Shown one piece after another: positions 10,192 to 21,969 of a DNA stretch of 64,000 nt. The notes beneath the pieces were generated by a model, which did no database searches, had not been told where the DNA came from, and worked only from the letters and a program-made list of their open reading frames with translations. Within the stretch, counting starts at the first letter, position 1. Every line of letters begins with the position of its first letter. Position numbers and translations under genes: made by a program. Source of the stretch: Amborella trichopoda (Eukaryota; Streptophyta; Magnoliopsida; Amborellales; Amborellaceae); assembly GCF_000471905.2 (NCBI RefSeq), contig NW_006499997.1, positions 2,264,413-2,328,412 on the forward strand, read 5' to 3'.

Positions 10192-12360
10192 TTGAGCCAG
10201 CCCCATCAGCTCGGTTATGTCACTAGAGCCCATAAGAGAGCTCGGGGCAGAGACTTGATAGAAGATCAAGTTCGTCATCCTCCTCGACCCAAGTTGACCC
10301 CAGTACCTGGTCCACACTCATTGCTTCACCTGATCAAAATGTCTCTCTCTTGTGTAAGAAGAGCCGACCAGTCGCAGTCCTGATCGCAGTTCTGGCATGA
10401 GGTCTATCAAAGCCTCAAAGCTAAATGCAATAGGGGTCTGCAAATCTTGACTATAGAAGCAACCAAGACGGTCAGGGTAGCCACTTCCGATGACCCCCTT
10501 TAGCAGAACCCCTTTTGCCCTCTTCAAATCTTCGAACTTGAAGAGGAGGTGCGAGTATCCTGCACAGTGGTCAGCGCCGCAAAAGATGACCCAACCATTC
10601 AACAGCCACAGTCCCAAGACCGTCGAGAACCGGTCCTCACGTGAGCAGCATATAAGACTCGAGTTCAGTCTGAGCATGTTGAGCCCTTGCTGACTGATCT
10701 GCCACACATGACTCTCCAAGCTCGGAAGCCTTCAACTACACCTAAGGCTGACAGCCCTGAGGAAATGGTTAGCGTTATTGGCCAAACCTAATGACAGTCA
10801 GGAAGAACACATGGATAGGTTCGAACAAATGGTGCGAGCAATGATGAAGAAGATTGATGGAATGGAAAACATGCGGTCCCCAGTCAATGTATCCCATCAT
10901 GAGGCCGACTACCATCACTCGGATGATACAGCTCCAAGGCAGCCACCTCCTCCTGCCTCACAAGACAATTCCGTCCCTCACCCCATCTCACAGGCAGACA
11001 TCGACGCTATGGTAACCCACAACCTAAAGAACAGACAGATCCTGGGAATAAAGGGTACGACGCTTTACCAAAAGCCATACCCCTCCTACATTGATCAGGT
11101 TTTGTTTCCCTTGGACAACAAAAAAGGGACGCTTCCCCTGTTCAATGGTACAACATCCCCGCACCAACATATCATGCATTTCCAAGAGGCATGTCGAGAG
11201 ACAGCGGCTATTGAGAGACTCCTCCTCCGTCAATTTGTTGAAATCCTTGATAGCCCGGCCTTTCAATGGTATGCTCGGCTTCTCCCAAATTCAGTACATA
11301 CGTGGGAGGAAATGGAGCAACTATTCCACCAGCGCTTCTATGAGGTTGAGAGAGAGGCCCAAACCATCGAGCTCCTCACCTTGATCCAAGAACCAAATGA
11401 ATCCATGGATTAATTCATAGCAAGATGGAGAGATTTGGCTGCTCGCCATCCTAATTCCATGCTTGAGAAGGAAGCAGTCTAGACCTGTGTACAAAACATG
11501 CGACCAGAGATTGCTCTACATGTTGAGGCCTCCAATCTGACCTCCATGTCATAACTGATCTCTAAGTCAGTTCGCATAGAGAGTTTGTCATGCCACCATA
11601 GCGGGTCATGACAACAGCCTGCAAGCTCAGGAAATAACCGGTTCAACGGTAATTCTTGGACCAACACCCAGGGCAATCAACAGAAAGGGGTAATTAGTGA
11701 GGCCGTCACCGTAAGTGATCTAAAAAAGGTTACCTCTCAAACTTTGGTCCTCTCCAAAGGGGTAAGCATAGCAAAATCATCTCAGGCAAGCAAACAACAG
11801 CAGTCATACAAACAGGTACCCCCACTTGCAAACCTTAATCAAGATGATTATTGGGCCAAGCATAATAATAAGGCTTATCCTTTCGAAAAGGAATGGGTCC
11901 CTACACTACTCCAGTTATTATTGAAGCAAAACATGATCGAGTTACCTGAGAGCAAGTCTCCTGATCAAACTGGACTTGACACTCACACAAACTACTGTGC
12001 TTATCATCGGAGGATAAGCCACCCCACAGAGGAATGCTACACGCTCCAATATTTCATCGAGGTTCTGATCCATAAGGGTTATAAATAAAGCTTGAAGAGC
12101 TTAAGCGAGCATTCGGGCTCGTACTTTTCTAATGAGCAAAGGCCCGTACTTTTCTAATGAGCTTCCATTTGATCTCCTTTAAGCTTTCTTCAGTGTGATG
12201 CTCCAACAAGGGCTCATCACTTCAAAGTCGGCAAGGCAGCCCATGCACCTTTCTCAGGGAACTGAGAATCATTGGTGCCCGTACCATCAGATATGGGGCC
12301 ACAAGCTAAGTGAATGTTATGGTTTCGAGGCCATAGTCGTAAAGAAGGTATAAAGAGGCC
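10192..12360 (+). pseudogene. gag polyprotein of element A, broken
   Basis: Gag forms the virus-like particle and packages element RNA. A conserved N-terminal part (PGPHSLLHLIKM) also occurs in element C. The main open frame (10778-11413) has DIDAMVTHNLKN, then the retrotransposon gag core LPLFNGTTSPHQHIMHFQEA, with FQWYARLLPNSVHTWEEM ahead of LFHQRFYEV. In-frame stops follow at 11411 and beyond, and a later open piece (11744-12088) ends with a CX2HX4HX4C knuckle (CAYHRRISHPTEEC). A second knuckle of the same spacing (CPYHQIWGHKLSEC) lies near 12270-12310. Stops and frame changes make it non-functional. Confidence 0.85.
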
Positions 12361-13827
12361 ACATTGCCTACGTCGTTATGGAAGAACACTCGCAATTCAA
12401 TGTCCCCATCCACAAGAATGCTTCAATGCAAGAATCTCATGTCGATGCCTCTGATCCTGCTGAATCCTCGACTTCCCAGCCATGGAGAGGTTACCACGGG
12501 CAGAGCAGACTCAAGTCCTTAAAACGAGAGGCAGTTCTTCAAGCTAGGGCCGTTCACAAACCTAGCGAGATGAATTAAGCACTTCCAATGAAAACTAAGA
12601 GAAGACGGGCGCCAAGGGCTGCTCACCGAAAAAACAAGATTTCTCAACCACCGGTCGAGCAAGAATTTCTTAGGCCCCTTCCTCCATTGTCAACCTATAG
12701 GACTTCATCCCCAACGCGATCGTTCTTCCTCTCTCATCTCATCAGGAGCACATCCCTGGGCCATCGTCTACTCGGGGCACGTCCAACAAGGGTGACGATG
12801 TTAAAAGCACTCCTCAATGGTCTGAGTAGGGGAAATACCTAAAAGACTCCCTACACACGTCCAACTCTGATGATGACCTAAAAAGCTGCTCAAATCGATC
12901 TAATGAGGGGGATGACTTTAAAGGTCCCTCACCTACTAACCCCTCTTCGTCTTCTCCATCTTCTTCTTTTTCTTCTTCTTCCTCTTCTGTGTCTCCTGCA
13001 GGTATAATCCAGCAATGTCCAGACTTCGAGGCCCTCAACAGAGAACTCAAAGGAACCGATATAAGCAGGACGCACCAGAGGCGACTAAGAGAGATGCTAG
13101 CCCACGCGGCTAGATTCTTGACCGGTCGCTAGTGCCTTGGTGGCTCGAGCCAAGTCAGATCCATCCTCTTCTACTGGGAAGCAGAGGAAATCAAAGCTGA
13201 AGAAACCATAGTGGCTTCCTGAGCCCGACTTTGAGTAGAGGCTGAGAGAATCAAGAGGACAGAGCTTATATACTCAAGATGTCTATCACATGGTGCAGAT
13301 CTCAGAAGCATCACCTAACACAGGGCAAATGAGCCTAAGATCGGGGAAAACGCTGCAACCTCCACTTCAGAAGCCAAGCATTCTGAAATTTCCTGGTCCA
13401 CCACTCCTCCCTCTCCCAAATACCCCAGACAATCCACCTATCCTCAAGTCCCTTGGGTCTTTCTTCACCCAAATACCTCTGACAATCCACCTATCGTTAA
13501 ATTCCCTAGGATGCCTCTGGTCCCATATGCCCAACTACCTCCTAAGCCTCAAACTCAAACCTCCACTTCACTTAAACAAATCCCTATTACCCAATCTACC
13601 CAGACCACTCAAACCAAGCCGACTGCACAAGCAAGTCATCCAGCAGGCCAAAATAAACCCTCTTTACCTAATCCTGACCCTCAACCTGCTATACCACCTA
13701 AGCCAGTGGAAGGACCAAGAGCACAAAAGGACAATAAGGAAAAGGTGAAATACGATGTGATAGGGCACTTGAGGAAGCTTCCAGTCCTTCTCAACATCTA
13801 TGATGCTCTCATGAGGATGATCCTCAA
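12361..13827 (+). pseudogene. gag-protease linker region of element A
   Basis: A degenerate coding stretch with low-complexity and proline-rich pieces. One segment (MVQISEASPNTGQ, near 13290) has a counterpart in element C near 34080 (MIQVHEASPSLGQ). Frames 13290-13748 and 13511-13840 overlap, so a frameshift lies inside. No known domain can be seen; it is probably the linker that leads into the protease. Confidence 0.55.
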
Positions 13828-14472
13828 TTGGGATGTATGACAATTACTTTCTCAGAGGATGATCTTCAATTGGGAGGAAAATTTCACAATCGTCCTCTCT
13901 TCGTGACTGGTGAATTACTTGCATGCCCCATCAACAGAATCATGTTGGATGTCGGGTCAGCAGTCAATCTTATCTCAAGGAGAATCCTCACTCGATTGGG
14001 ATTAGGCTCTGAAGATCTCGCTTCAACACATATCACAGTCCAGGGATTCAACCAGTCAGGAGAAAAGCCGGCTGGCATGGTCCTCCTTCGTCTCAAGATT
14101 GGTGAATTAAATGATTACGCTCAATTTCATGTAATTGACACTGATATCTCCTACAACATCCTTATTGTCTACCCTTGGCTCTATGACCAGGGGATGGCTC
14201 CATCCACATTGCATCAGTGCTTCAAGTATAGTCAAGATGGGAGACAGTATACAGTCTATGCCGATAAAAGACCGTTTCCTATAGTCGAAGCTCACTATGC
14301 TGATGCCAAGTATTACTTCACAGATTCGGTGTCACCCCAAAAGCCAAATGACGGTGATTACAAGTCTATGAGGATAACAGAACCTTTGTCTCATGAAGAT
14401 ATTGAGGACATTGGGCGAACACTTGTGAAGATGTTCACAGAGGAGGAAAGACAAGTAAAATCCTCCCTCTAA
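13828..14472 (+). pseudogene. Aspartic protease domain of the Tat-type pol
   Basis: The 214-residue open frame contains a retropepsin fold signature. NRIMLDVGSAVNLIS holds the active-site Asp in a D-x-GS context, and FHVIDTDISYNILI is followed by YPWLYDQGMAPSTLHQCFKY, which matches the flap and C-terminal part typical of Ty3/gypsy Tat proteases. It would cleave the Gag-Pol polyprotein. The active-site T is replaced by V (DVGS), and upstream and downstream stops cut it off. It is the best preserved coding piece of element A. Confidence 0.85.
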
Positions 14473-15185
14473 CTCCCATTCATCCCAACATGTCATTCAC
14501 TATCCCTGAGGAAACTCCATCTTCGCCTAAAGATAAGGCTTCCCCCTCTGCTTCTAGTCTTCAGCCACCTTTGCAAGAAAATGAACCAGAAGTCACTCCT
14601 GAGATTGAGTAAGTCATGGGGATAAAGCTCCCTACTCCAAAGGTCACCTACACGCCGGACCATCAAAAAGTCCTGCATGTCCCCATTGCACTCTTGAAAG
14701 TATAATTGGCACACCAACAGCCACGAAAGGTACTCCAAACCCCGGATTTCATAAGTAAAGACGATGATCCTCGTCCCACCGCAAGGTCTGCTCAAACCAA
14801 TAATCAGCTACAACTCTTGCGCTTCCCTGATTCTGTGGGAAGAGAGTAATCGAAGAAAGGATAGCCCTCTCATCTTCAAGAGCAGGATCCCCTGGAAGAG
14901 CTAAGAAGCGAGGTTCGTAGTCTCCAAAACCAATTGAGGGTTATGTGTATCGCTTCAAAACATCTAAAGGAGTTCGTGCCTAAGACCAAGAGCTATGATG
15001 CGCTTGAAGTAAATACACCTCAAATAGAAGCCAAAGTCCCTTTTGATTGAACTATTTATAGTGAGAAGGCTCCTTAAATAATGAGAAGAATGAATTATGA
15101 GCCCCTGTCCAACCAAACGTTAAGAGGAGAAGAGGCAATAACTCCCCCATTTGAGGTCATTGAAACCACAGCAGTTTGTCACATA
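14473..15185 (+). pseudogene. Protease-RT spacer of element A, cut by a deletion
   Basis: The stretch encodes HQKVLHVPIALLKV and PRKVLQTPDF, matching the VLHVPV repeats of element B at 46585-46821. It continues with RRMNYEPLSNQ and PFEVIETTAV, which match KRMDYEP and VIETTTN in B. Sequence for reverse transcriptase, RNase H and integrase should follow but is absent. The next 100 bp already belong to the poly(A) region between pol and the antisense gene. Confidence 0.7.
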
Positions 15186-15280
15186 ATAAAGTAAGGCTTA
15201 GGGTTTCCCTTAGCAAAAGGACAGAAACAATGAATGCTCTGAAGCATGGCCTACCCAAAAAAGAGAGATGAGACGCAGCA

Positions 15281-15370
15281 AAGCAAAAAGAAAGAATAAA
15301 GTTGTGCATCAGAATGAAACATAAGAGAGAAGGAAGTATTTTATTCATAAATTCAGAGATCGTTACAAGT
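15281..15370. terminator. Convergent poly(A) signals between sense pol and antisense gene
   Basis: An AATAAA hexamer on the plus strand (near 15294) and one on the minus strand (tttatt near 15342) face each other within ~50 bp. A very similar arrangement follows the integrase stop in element C (37185-37240). Ends of two converging transcripts are the natural reading; this is inferred from motifs only. Confidence 0.5.
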
Positions 15371-15371
15371 G

Positions 15372-18300
15372 TCATAATATAAAGAAAGAAAAAAAAAAGA
15401 AAGGGACAAAATGACACATTAAAAAACGATCAATGATCTCATCGATCTTAGCTTTGGAAGCTACAGAAGAAGCCTGGGAATGCTCAATTCCTCTTTTTAG
15501 ATCAAGCACCAATTGCCCCTCTTGTTCCAAGGAGGGGGTTTCCTCCCCTAGGGTGTAGTAAAGGGCTGATATTTCCTGGGCTAAGACCTCGTCCTCTATT
15601 TCCCAGGCTTTCGCTTTCTTCTCGAGCCCATCAAACTCCTCTCTCATCCTCTGCATTTCTGCCTTCAGGGCTGTCATTCTATTGAAGTGAGCGATCGCCC
15701 CTTCATTGAGGTCAGATCTCCGAGAAGCCGCAGCATTCCTCTTTTGTATATGGGTCTCAATTGATTCATGACGATGCATGAGAGTGGCTTCCAGAGAGGC
15801 CAAGTGAGAATCCTCTAATTACCGCATTGATGCCTCCTATTCAAGTGCCTTTATTCGCCATCCCTCCAGCTCATTTATGACGCTATCAAAGTATGGAAGA
15901 ACCTCTAGTGTACCCCCTAGAAAAGCAATCTACCTTAACTTATGGATCGCATCATCAAGTTCGGTAAGAGGCATATCCTTTTGTCTCATAATGCCCAAGT
16001 GAAGCACGTCCATAATTATGCCAGGCATCCCGTCGAAATTAGGCCTGGACAGTGCTGCTGGGGCTACCATGATCGAAGAAGCATCGATTTCGAGGGCTGG
16101 GCTAGAAGGCATGACAGCCATGAGAGCTACTGATTCTTCTGGAGCCATCATGAAGCCCAAAGCCTCGACTTCCTCAGATCCAGAAGGAAAGTCTCAGGCT
16201 GCTCGGTTCCCTCAGTATTACTCTCCTCGCCTGTCCCTTCACTTACGGCCCTGCTCTCTTCAGGACTGCTCTCAACCCCAGGGGATGAAGGTCGAAGGGA
16301 GGAGGTGGCCCTTGAATTTTCCGAGGCTAGTCCTCCTAAACCACCACCTCAGCCTCGGAAAATTCAAGGGCCACCTCCTCCCTTCGACCTTCATCCCTTG
16401 GAGCCACCACTCCAGTCTCAACCATAGCCTCTTCTACTTGGTCTGCATCCTCCACAACTAGAACCTCTACCGCTTGCTCTTTAGGATCTGCACTCTCTAC
16501 TCTGAGCCCCCAAAATCTTCCCCCTGAGAATGGCTTGCATCACCCTTAACTTCATCACCTAGGGCAGCAGCTTCCTGATACTAAGGTGCCTCGTCAATCA
16601 TAGGTCCCTCCTCCTGGGGGATGCTTGGGCCTTCACAACCCCTGACTACAACCCCTACTTAAGTAGGGGCAGCAACCTCCTGAAGTCTAGAGGCCCTATC
16701 AACTTCAGGTTCCTCCCCTTGATCAGCAACTGCAGGATCCTCATCTCTAACTTCATTAATCTCTATCGAAACCTGATCTGACTCAGACACTTGGGGCACC
16801 ACCCCAAGCTCAGGTGTCCCCTCTCTATCAGAAGCAATGGTGATAGGCTTAGAGGGGGTGGATTCATCGACATCAGTTTCTAAAGAGGTAGAAACAACTC
16901 AGGAGAGGCAGAAGATGATGGAGAAAGAGCAGAGGGTGATTTAGAAAAGTAGCAAACAAACCAGAGGAGGCAGAAGATGAAGAGCTATCCCCTGATTCTA
17001 GAATGACAGGAAGTTTCGCACTCCTGCGTTTTGAAGCAGGTCTAACAGTCCGACTCAATGTGCGAGTGCCCATGGGGGCATCAAGCTTCATTTTCTTCCC
17101 TCCTGCTGGTGAAGGAGTAGTCGCCTCAGAACTCCCCTCTCGAGATGAGCCTCCAGCAAGAGCGTTGTGGGGGCCACTCCTTATCAGCGCATTCAAGTCT
17201 TGAATTGGGTGCCCTTCATGACCGGGGACCTTTCGACCTTCCCTCCATTGAAAGATAGAGGTGAGATTGTAAAAACGGCTCCATGCCTTCTTCTCCATGG
17301 CAAGAAGTTGCGGTGAATAGTCATCTGCTGCTATTTCTCGAGGTATCCCAAGATCCTGCCAATTCCAGGGGTAGCCCAAGTCAAAGACCTCGCCAAGAAG
17401 GGGGGTGTTGATGATCTTCCTTTGTCTAGTATCTTGGCACCAGTTGCAGTTCTCCCCTTTCTAAGGGTGATCAGCTTCCCAGTGTGCATAGGCCTCGGTT
17501 GGCCACACCCTTCTGCCAAAATGTGGTACCACATATTTGTTAACCTCTGTCATCTCCAAACATGTGGACCATGCGGTGAGAATATGCTCTGGCCGCCATT
17601 ATTCATGAAGAGTCCTTAGCTCTTCCTTCTTCCCTATGTTTACTCTGCCAAGACGTTTCTCGAAGAATAGAGAGAAGGGGCGGCCTTGATGACAAGTGAA
17701 ATGATGTGATAAGTACCCTTCGAGCAGGGCGTTATAAGGGTCTTGCAGGGCGAAACTCCACCTCTAATGCTCAAGATGAACATGAGCTCCTTGAGAGTAG
17801 TAGAAGCACCATCCAGCTCCTTACCCATCTCACCAATAAAGGCTCGGTCAATAAAACCCCCAACTGGAATGAGACCCAACATATGCTAGAAGTCTCATGC
17901 CCAAACAAGTTACCAGCATCCCCCAGGCTGGGAAAGATAGCCTTCTGCTCGGCAATCCTCATCAAGAAGGGGCACATCTTCTCCCCTACGTCTAGATTTC
18001 TGACGTAAGTGGCGGGGAAATAGGCTTCTAGCGACCTGTACATATAATGAATGGGGAATGGTGTTTTGAAGTCCCCAGGAAAAGCTTCGCCTCCGATAAG
18101 GCCATTACACCCCTCCTTGCCTTTATAAGCATTCCCTCTTGAGATAGCTCCCAGTCCACGGTAGATGTTGCACAGGACTAGTTATGCAAGGGCATACTGG
18201 CACCCCCTCGCCATGTCGCAGGCCACATAGAGCGTGCCTGGACGGATCATATCGGCTCCCCCAAGGAAAACAAATTTACATAGGAACAAGGCAAAGTATG

Positions 18301-19190
18301 CAGCCAAGAAGACACAGTTATCGCTGGTTTGGGGTTGGTAAATTGGAGGCATCCCCTTCATAGCTGATTTTCCCTTTCCTCCTGAAATGACTGGGCTAGT
18401 CTCCTCAAGGTAATCCCCATAAAAGAATTTCAACCACTCGGCAAAGGTCACTCGACCATTGCTAGCCTTGGAGTAAAGTAGCTGGTAAATCTCGAAGATT
18501 TGCTAAAGACTGGTAGGCGATTCCTCTTCACCAAGGTGTGCACCACCAAAAATCACCGAGTTCTGAGGCATGAACTCATCATACATCGTGCCTATGAGTG
18601 GCAGCTCGCCAATGAAATTAAGATCCAACAAGGAGATCCCTGCCTCGCCATGACCAAGGAGCCATGTATTTCTTGCATGACTCCATGTCTCTAATAATAC
18701 CTTAATGGTATTTGAGCATAGGTCATAATAGCTGCCTGAACACTGCACGACAGCTAATAGAGAGGCACACTCAAGAATACTCTTGTGTGACCCTAGCACC
18801 TTGACGGTCCAGGAAGAGTATTCCTTCAAGTACTGGTGCTCCCCTTGCACGTGAAGACCAGCAAAAGACCATATCAGCCCTTTTGTCTTCACCATCCTCT
18901 TCCCCAACGTGAGCAAATTCTCTCCAGAAAGCCACGTTCCTATGCTTGCAATGGAGAAGAGCCACCCCTTCTTCGATGCTGACATTACCATCGTTGCCTT
19001 CCCGGACCTCGAAACGAACCTGGTCGGTAATGAAAGTGACACTAAGGGGCCACTCCGGTCTACATATTGGTTCTGTCAACCAAATGTGCTCACCCCTGAC
19101 TAGGCTCGCCCCAGTAAATTCATTGATGCCAAGCTCTTCTCCCCTTGGAAGATTCTTCATGTCAGGTATTCTGTATGAAGACCCGGCCAT
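15372..19190 (-). pseudogene. Antisense gene with plant mobile domain (Tat aORF), broken
   Basis: Antisense genes with a plant mobile domain (PMD, aminotransferase-like) are known from Tat-lineage retrotransposons, between integrase and 3' LTR; their role is not settled. Here the start is taken as the ATG at 19190. N-terminal PMD features are HARNTWLLGHGEAGISLLDL and FIGELPLIGTMYDEFMP, then FAEWLKFFYGDY, FLCKFVFLGGADMIRPGTL, LCNIYRGLGAIS and HYMYRSLEAYFPATYV. A serine-rich, basic tail follows (17379-16873) and a coiled coil rich in Glu/Lys/Ala ends it (15803-15404). Frameshifts lie near 18840, 17880 and 17380, and stops near 18500 and 18180. Confidence 0.8.
16282..16397. repeat. Perfect 47-bp inverted repeat with 22-nt loop
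   Basis: The left arm (16282-16328) begins gggatgaaggtcgaaggg and ends ttccgaggct. The right arm (16351-16397) is its exact reverse complement. The loop is agtcctcctaaaccaccacc plus tc. The surrounding antisense gene is heavily mutated, so perfect arms imply a recent event, such as fold-back repair synthesis, or an assembly or cloning artefact. Confidence 0.95.
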
Positions 19191-19279
19191 TATATTAAGC
19201 TCAAGGGCTCATTGTCATGTGCGAGTCACAAAGGCACTGACTATCACTAAGCAAGAAAGGCACTGACTAGCGCCGCACG

Positions 19280-19620
19280 TGACTAATGCTGCTTGTGTTG
19301 GTTAAAATCCAGCACCGGCTGTGTTTGTCAAAGCTCAGCGCTGGCTATGTTTGTCAAGACCCAGCACCTGCTATGTTTGTCAAGGCCCAGTACCGGCTGT
19401 GTTTGTCAAGACCTAGCATCGGCTGTATTCTCAAAATCTAACGTCGACTGTGTTCGTCAAGGCTAGCGCCGGCTATGTAGGCCCAATGCGGGCTGTGTTC
19501 TCAAAAGCTAACTGTGTTCGTCAAGGCTAGCGCCGATTGTGTTCGTTGAGGCCCAGTGCTAGCATTGTTCTCAAAAGCTAACGTCGGCTGTGTTTATCAA
19601 GGCTCAGTGTTGTTCGTTCT
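19280..19620. repeat. Tandem ~30-bp repeats upstream of the antisense gene
   Basis: About ten diverged units have the core gctgtgtttgtcaagrcccag followed by cgccg/cacc. Length varies from 26 to 34 bp. On the minus strand they would lie in the 5' untranslated region of the antisense gene, between its TATA box and its ATG. Element C has a different ~31-bp array (38700-38960) at a nearby place. Confidence 0.75.
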
Positions 19621-20182
19621 CAAATCCCGCATACGTGGCACAGATTATGCACGTGTCACCTCGAATCCTCGGTGCACCGCCTAACAACTGTCAACCACGA
19701 CATGGTCAAACATGCGACCTTGCACGTGTGGATGATGGTCGTCACTTCCCAGTGACCGTTTGCTGTCAGCGACGATTCGCAATCCCACGACCCTCTAGTT
19801 ACTTACTAAAAAACATCACCTTTACTCATCGAAAACCCACTGTCGCACATTCCCTCCTCCTATCTTATGGTGAAAATTACCAAAAAACCCTCAAAAGCCA
19901 GCCAAAGTGACCTTTGCTAAGGCTTGGACCCCTTTCCTCTTCTCTGATACTCCAAAACTACTGCCAGAATCTTTGTGTTAGTTGACAGATTGTTTTCTTC
20001 TCTCAAACACCAGTAACAGTAAACCCTGCCGATGCTTTCTTTTCCCAACCGAAAACCTCTGCACGTCCGTCGTACTCTACTTCGGGCAGGAGTTCTCGTC
20101 GGGAAGACTTTCTTTCACTCACTGCTAAATTTTCTTAGCCATTTTACCCAAAGGTAAAATGGTAAAAAGGGGTTTACCCCCC

Positions 20183-20190
20183 TTATATAG
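20183..20190 (-). promoter_or_regulatory. Antisense TATA box of element A (copy 2)
   Basis: The minus strand reads gctatataagggggg then taaacccc. The segment is matched at 69-76 in the other copy. It points towards the antisense PMD gene, whose ATG is ~1 kb further on. The ~1 kb between them is pyrimidine/purine-biased and repeat-bearing, as in a long leader. The promoter role is inferred. Confidence 0.5.
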
Positions 20191-20459
20191 CAAAAGCTTC
20201 CTCGAATTACCCCGAGCAAATTCGAAATGCCAGACAGGTCCCTGAAGGCCAAACGGCGATGGGCGAACCCAGTTGGACTCTGGCCCGAAACTCAAACATA
20301 GGTCACCATCGCCCCTGTAGCGCCAAGCATCAAAAGGTGATGGGTCAGATCGGGTCGAGCTCAGACCCGAACACAAGTCACTGCCACCCACGTAGCACCG
20401 AACATCCAATTTCAGATGGATCAAGACCAGGTCAGGCCCAAGCCCAAGGACCGAACCTA

Positions 20460-20650
20460 ACGATGTGCATGAAAGACTATTCAACGTCGTTTGTGCAATT
20501 GTCGCCCATGCTAGCACCATGTGTGTTGCCGTTGCTCATGTTAACAGTGCGTATGTTACTGTCACCCATGCTAGCGTTGCGTGTGTTACCGCCACCCATG
20601 CCAGCGTCGTACGTGTTAGTGTCACCCACTATAGCGCTAGCCTGGCTACC
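20460..20650. repeat. Short ~30-bp repeats with gtcacccatgctagcg core
   Basis: Five to six diverged units alternate gtgtgttac-like and cacccatgctagcg segments. The matching place in copy 1 (380-500) holds more decayed units. No gene. Confidence 0.65.
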
Positions 20651-20929
20651 ACCGCATGTATTTCGCCACTACCCCCAATGGAGTTACACCTGTGCCCCGG
20701 CCAGTCATCCCTAATGGAGTTATAAGTATGCCACTGCCCTTCATCCCCAGGAAGTCACACTCCCCCCCTAATCCCCAGTGAAGTCCGCTTCCATTTACCA
20801 TTCCTCGTTGGGCCACCATCTCTATCTGAGCTCTCTGCTTGTGTATGGCTTCAACCATTTTGTCCCCAGGGGGTCGGATTGTCATTCCTCATGGAGCTTC
20901 ACCTACATGACGACCCACACAATGGTCTA

Positions 20930-21570
20930 GATGCATGAACATAAACTGCATGGTCCAAACTATATGACCTTAAACTGTAGCGGAGGTCTAGTTGCACGAC
21001 CTTAAACTGCAAAGCCATGGTCCTTATTGCATGACTTTAAACTGCATAGCCATGGTCTAAACTACATGACCTTAAACTGTAGCGAAGGTCTAGTTGCACG
21101 ACCTTAAACTACATGGTCCTAACTTATATGACTTTAAACTGCATAGCCATGGTCCAAACTATATGACCTTAAATTGTAGCGGAGGTCTAGTTGCACGACC
21201 TTAAACTGTATGGTTCTTGCTGAATGACTTTAAACTGCATAACCATGGTCCAAACTACATGACCTTAAACTGTAGAGGAGGTCTAGTTGCACGACCTTAA
21301 ACTACATAGTCCTAGCCACGTGACTTTAAACTGCATAGCCTTGGTCCAAACTATATGACCTTAAACTGTAGCGGAGGTCTACTTGCATGACCTTAAACTA
21401 CATGGTCCTTGTTGCATGACTTTAAACTGCATAGCCATGGTCCAAACTACATAACCTTAAACTGTACCGGAGGTCTAGTTGCACGACCTTAAACTGCACG
21501 GTCTTAGCTACATGACTTTAAACTGCATAGCCACGGTCCAAGCTATAAGACCTTAAACTATAATGCACAT
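20930..21570. repeat. Satellite-like array with ~95-bp three-part higher-order unit
   Basis: Three ~32-bp variants occur in fixed order: tgaccttaaactgtagcgg then aggtctagttgcacgacctt then aaactacatggtcctagc, followed by tgactttaaactgcatagcc and atggtccaaacta. About 6.5 such triplets are present. Element C has the same monomer family but without the three-part order. Confidence 0.85.
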
Positions 21571-21969
21571 CCTGATCACACCACATTAAACTACTTTGCC
21601 CAGGTCCCCGAAGCATGACCTTAAACATGCCCCCACACACACACACGCCCTTTACATGCGTCTTCCTGCATGCCTTCCCTAATCGACCCGTCCGTGTGTG
21701 CACACCTCCTTCATCAACGCCCCAGTGAATTTATTCACTTCATTAGCATTCATAAGTCTTCAGTGAGTCTTACCCGCTCTTACAAATGGCGAGCTATCCC
21801 ACCTTCCATACTCGCTGTCAGCTAGTGAGTCCCCACTTTCCACTTTCCATCCATACACCATCCATCTTTCATATGTAGCCTCATATCATCGCCCCAAAGT
21901 GAGTCAAACCACCACCATACTCACTCCATGGCCTCCACAGACTGCCACCCATCTCCACGACGGTCCAAC

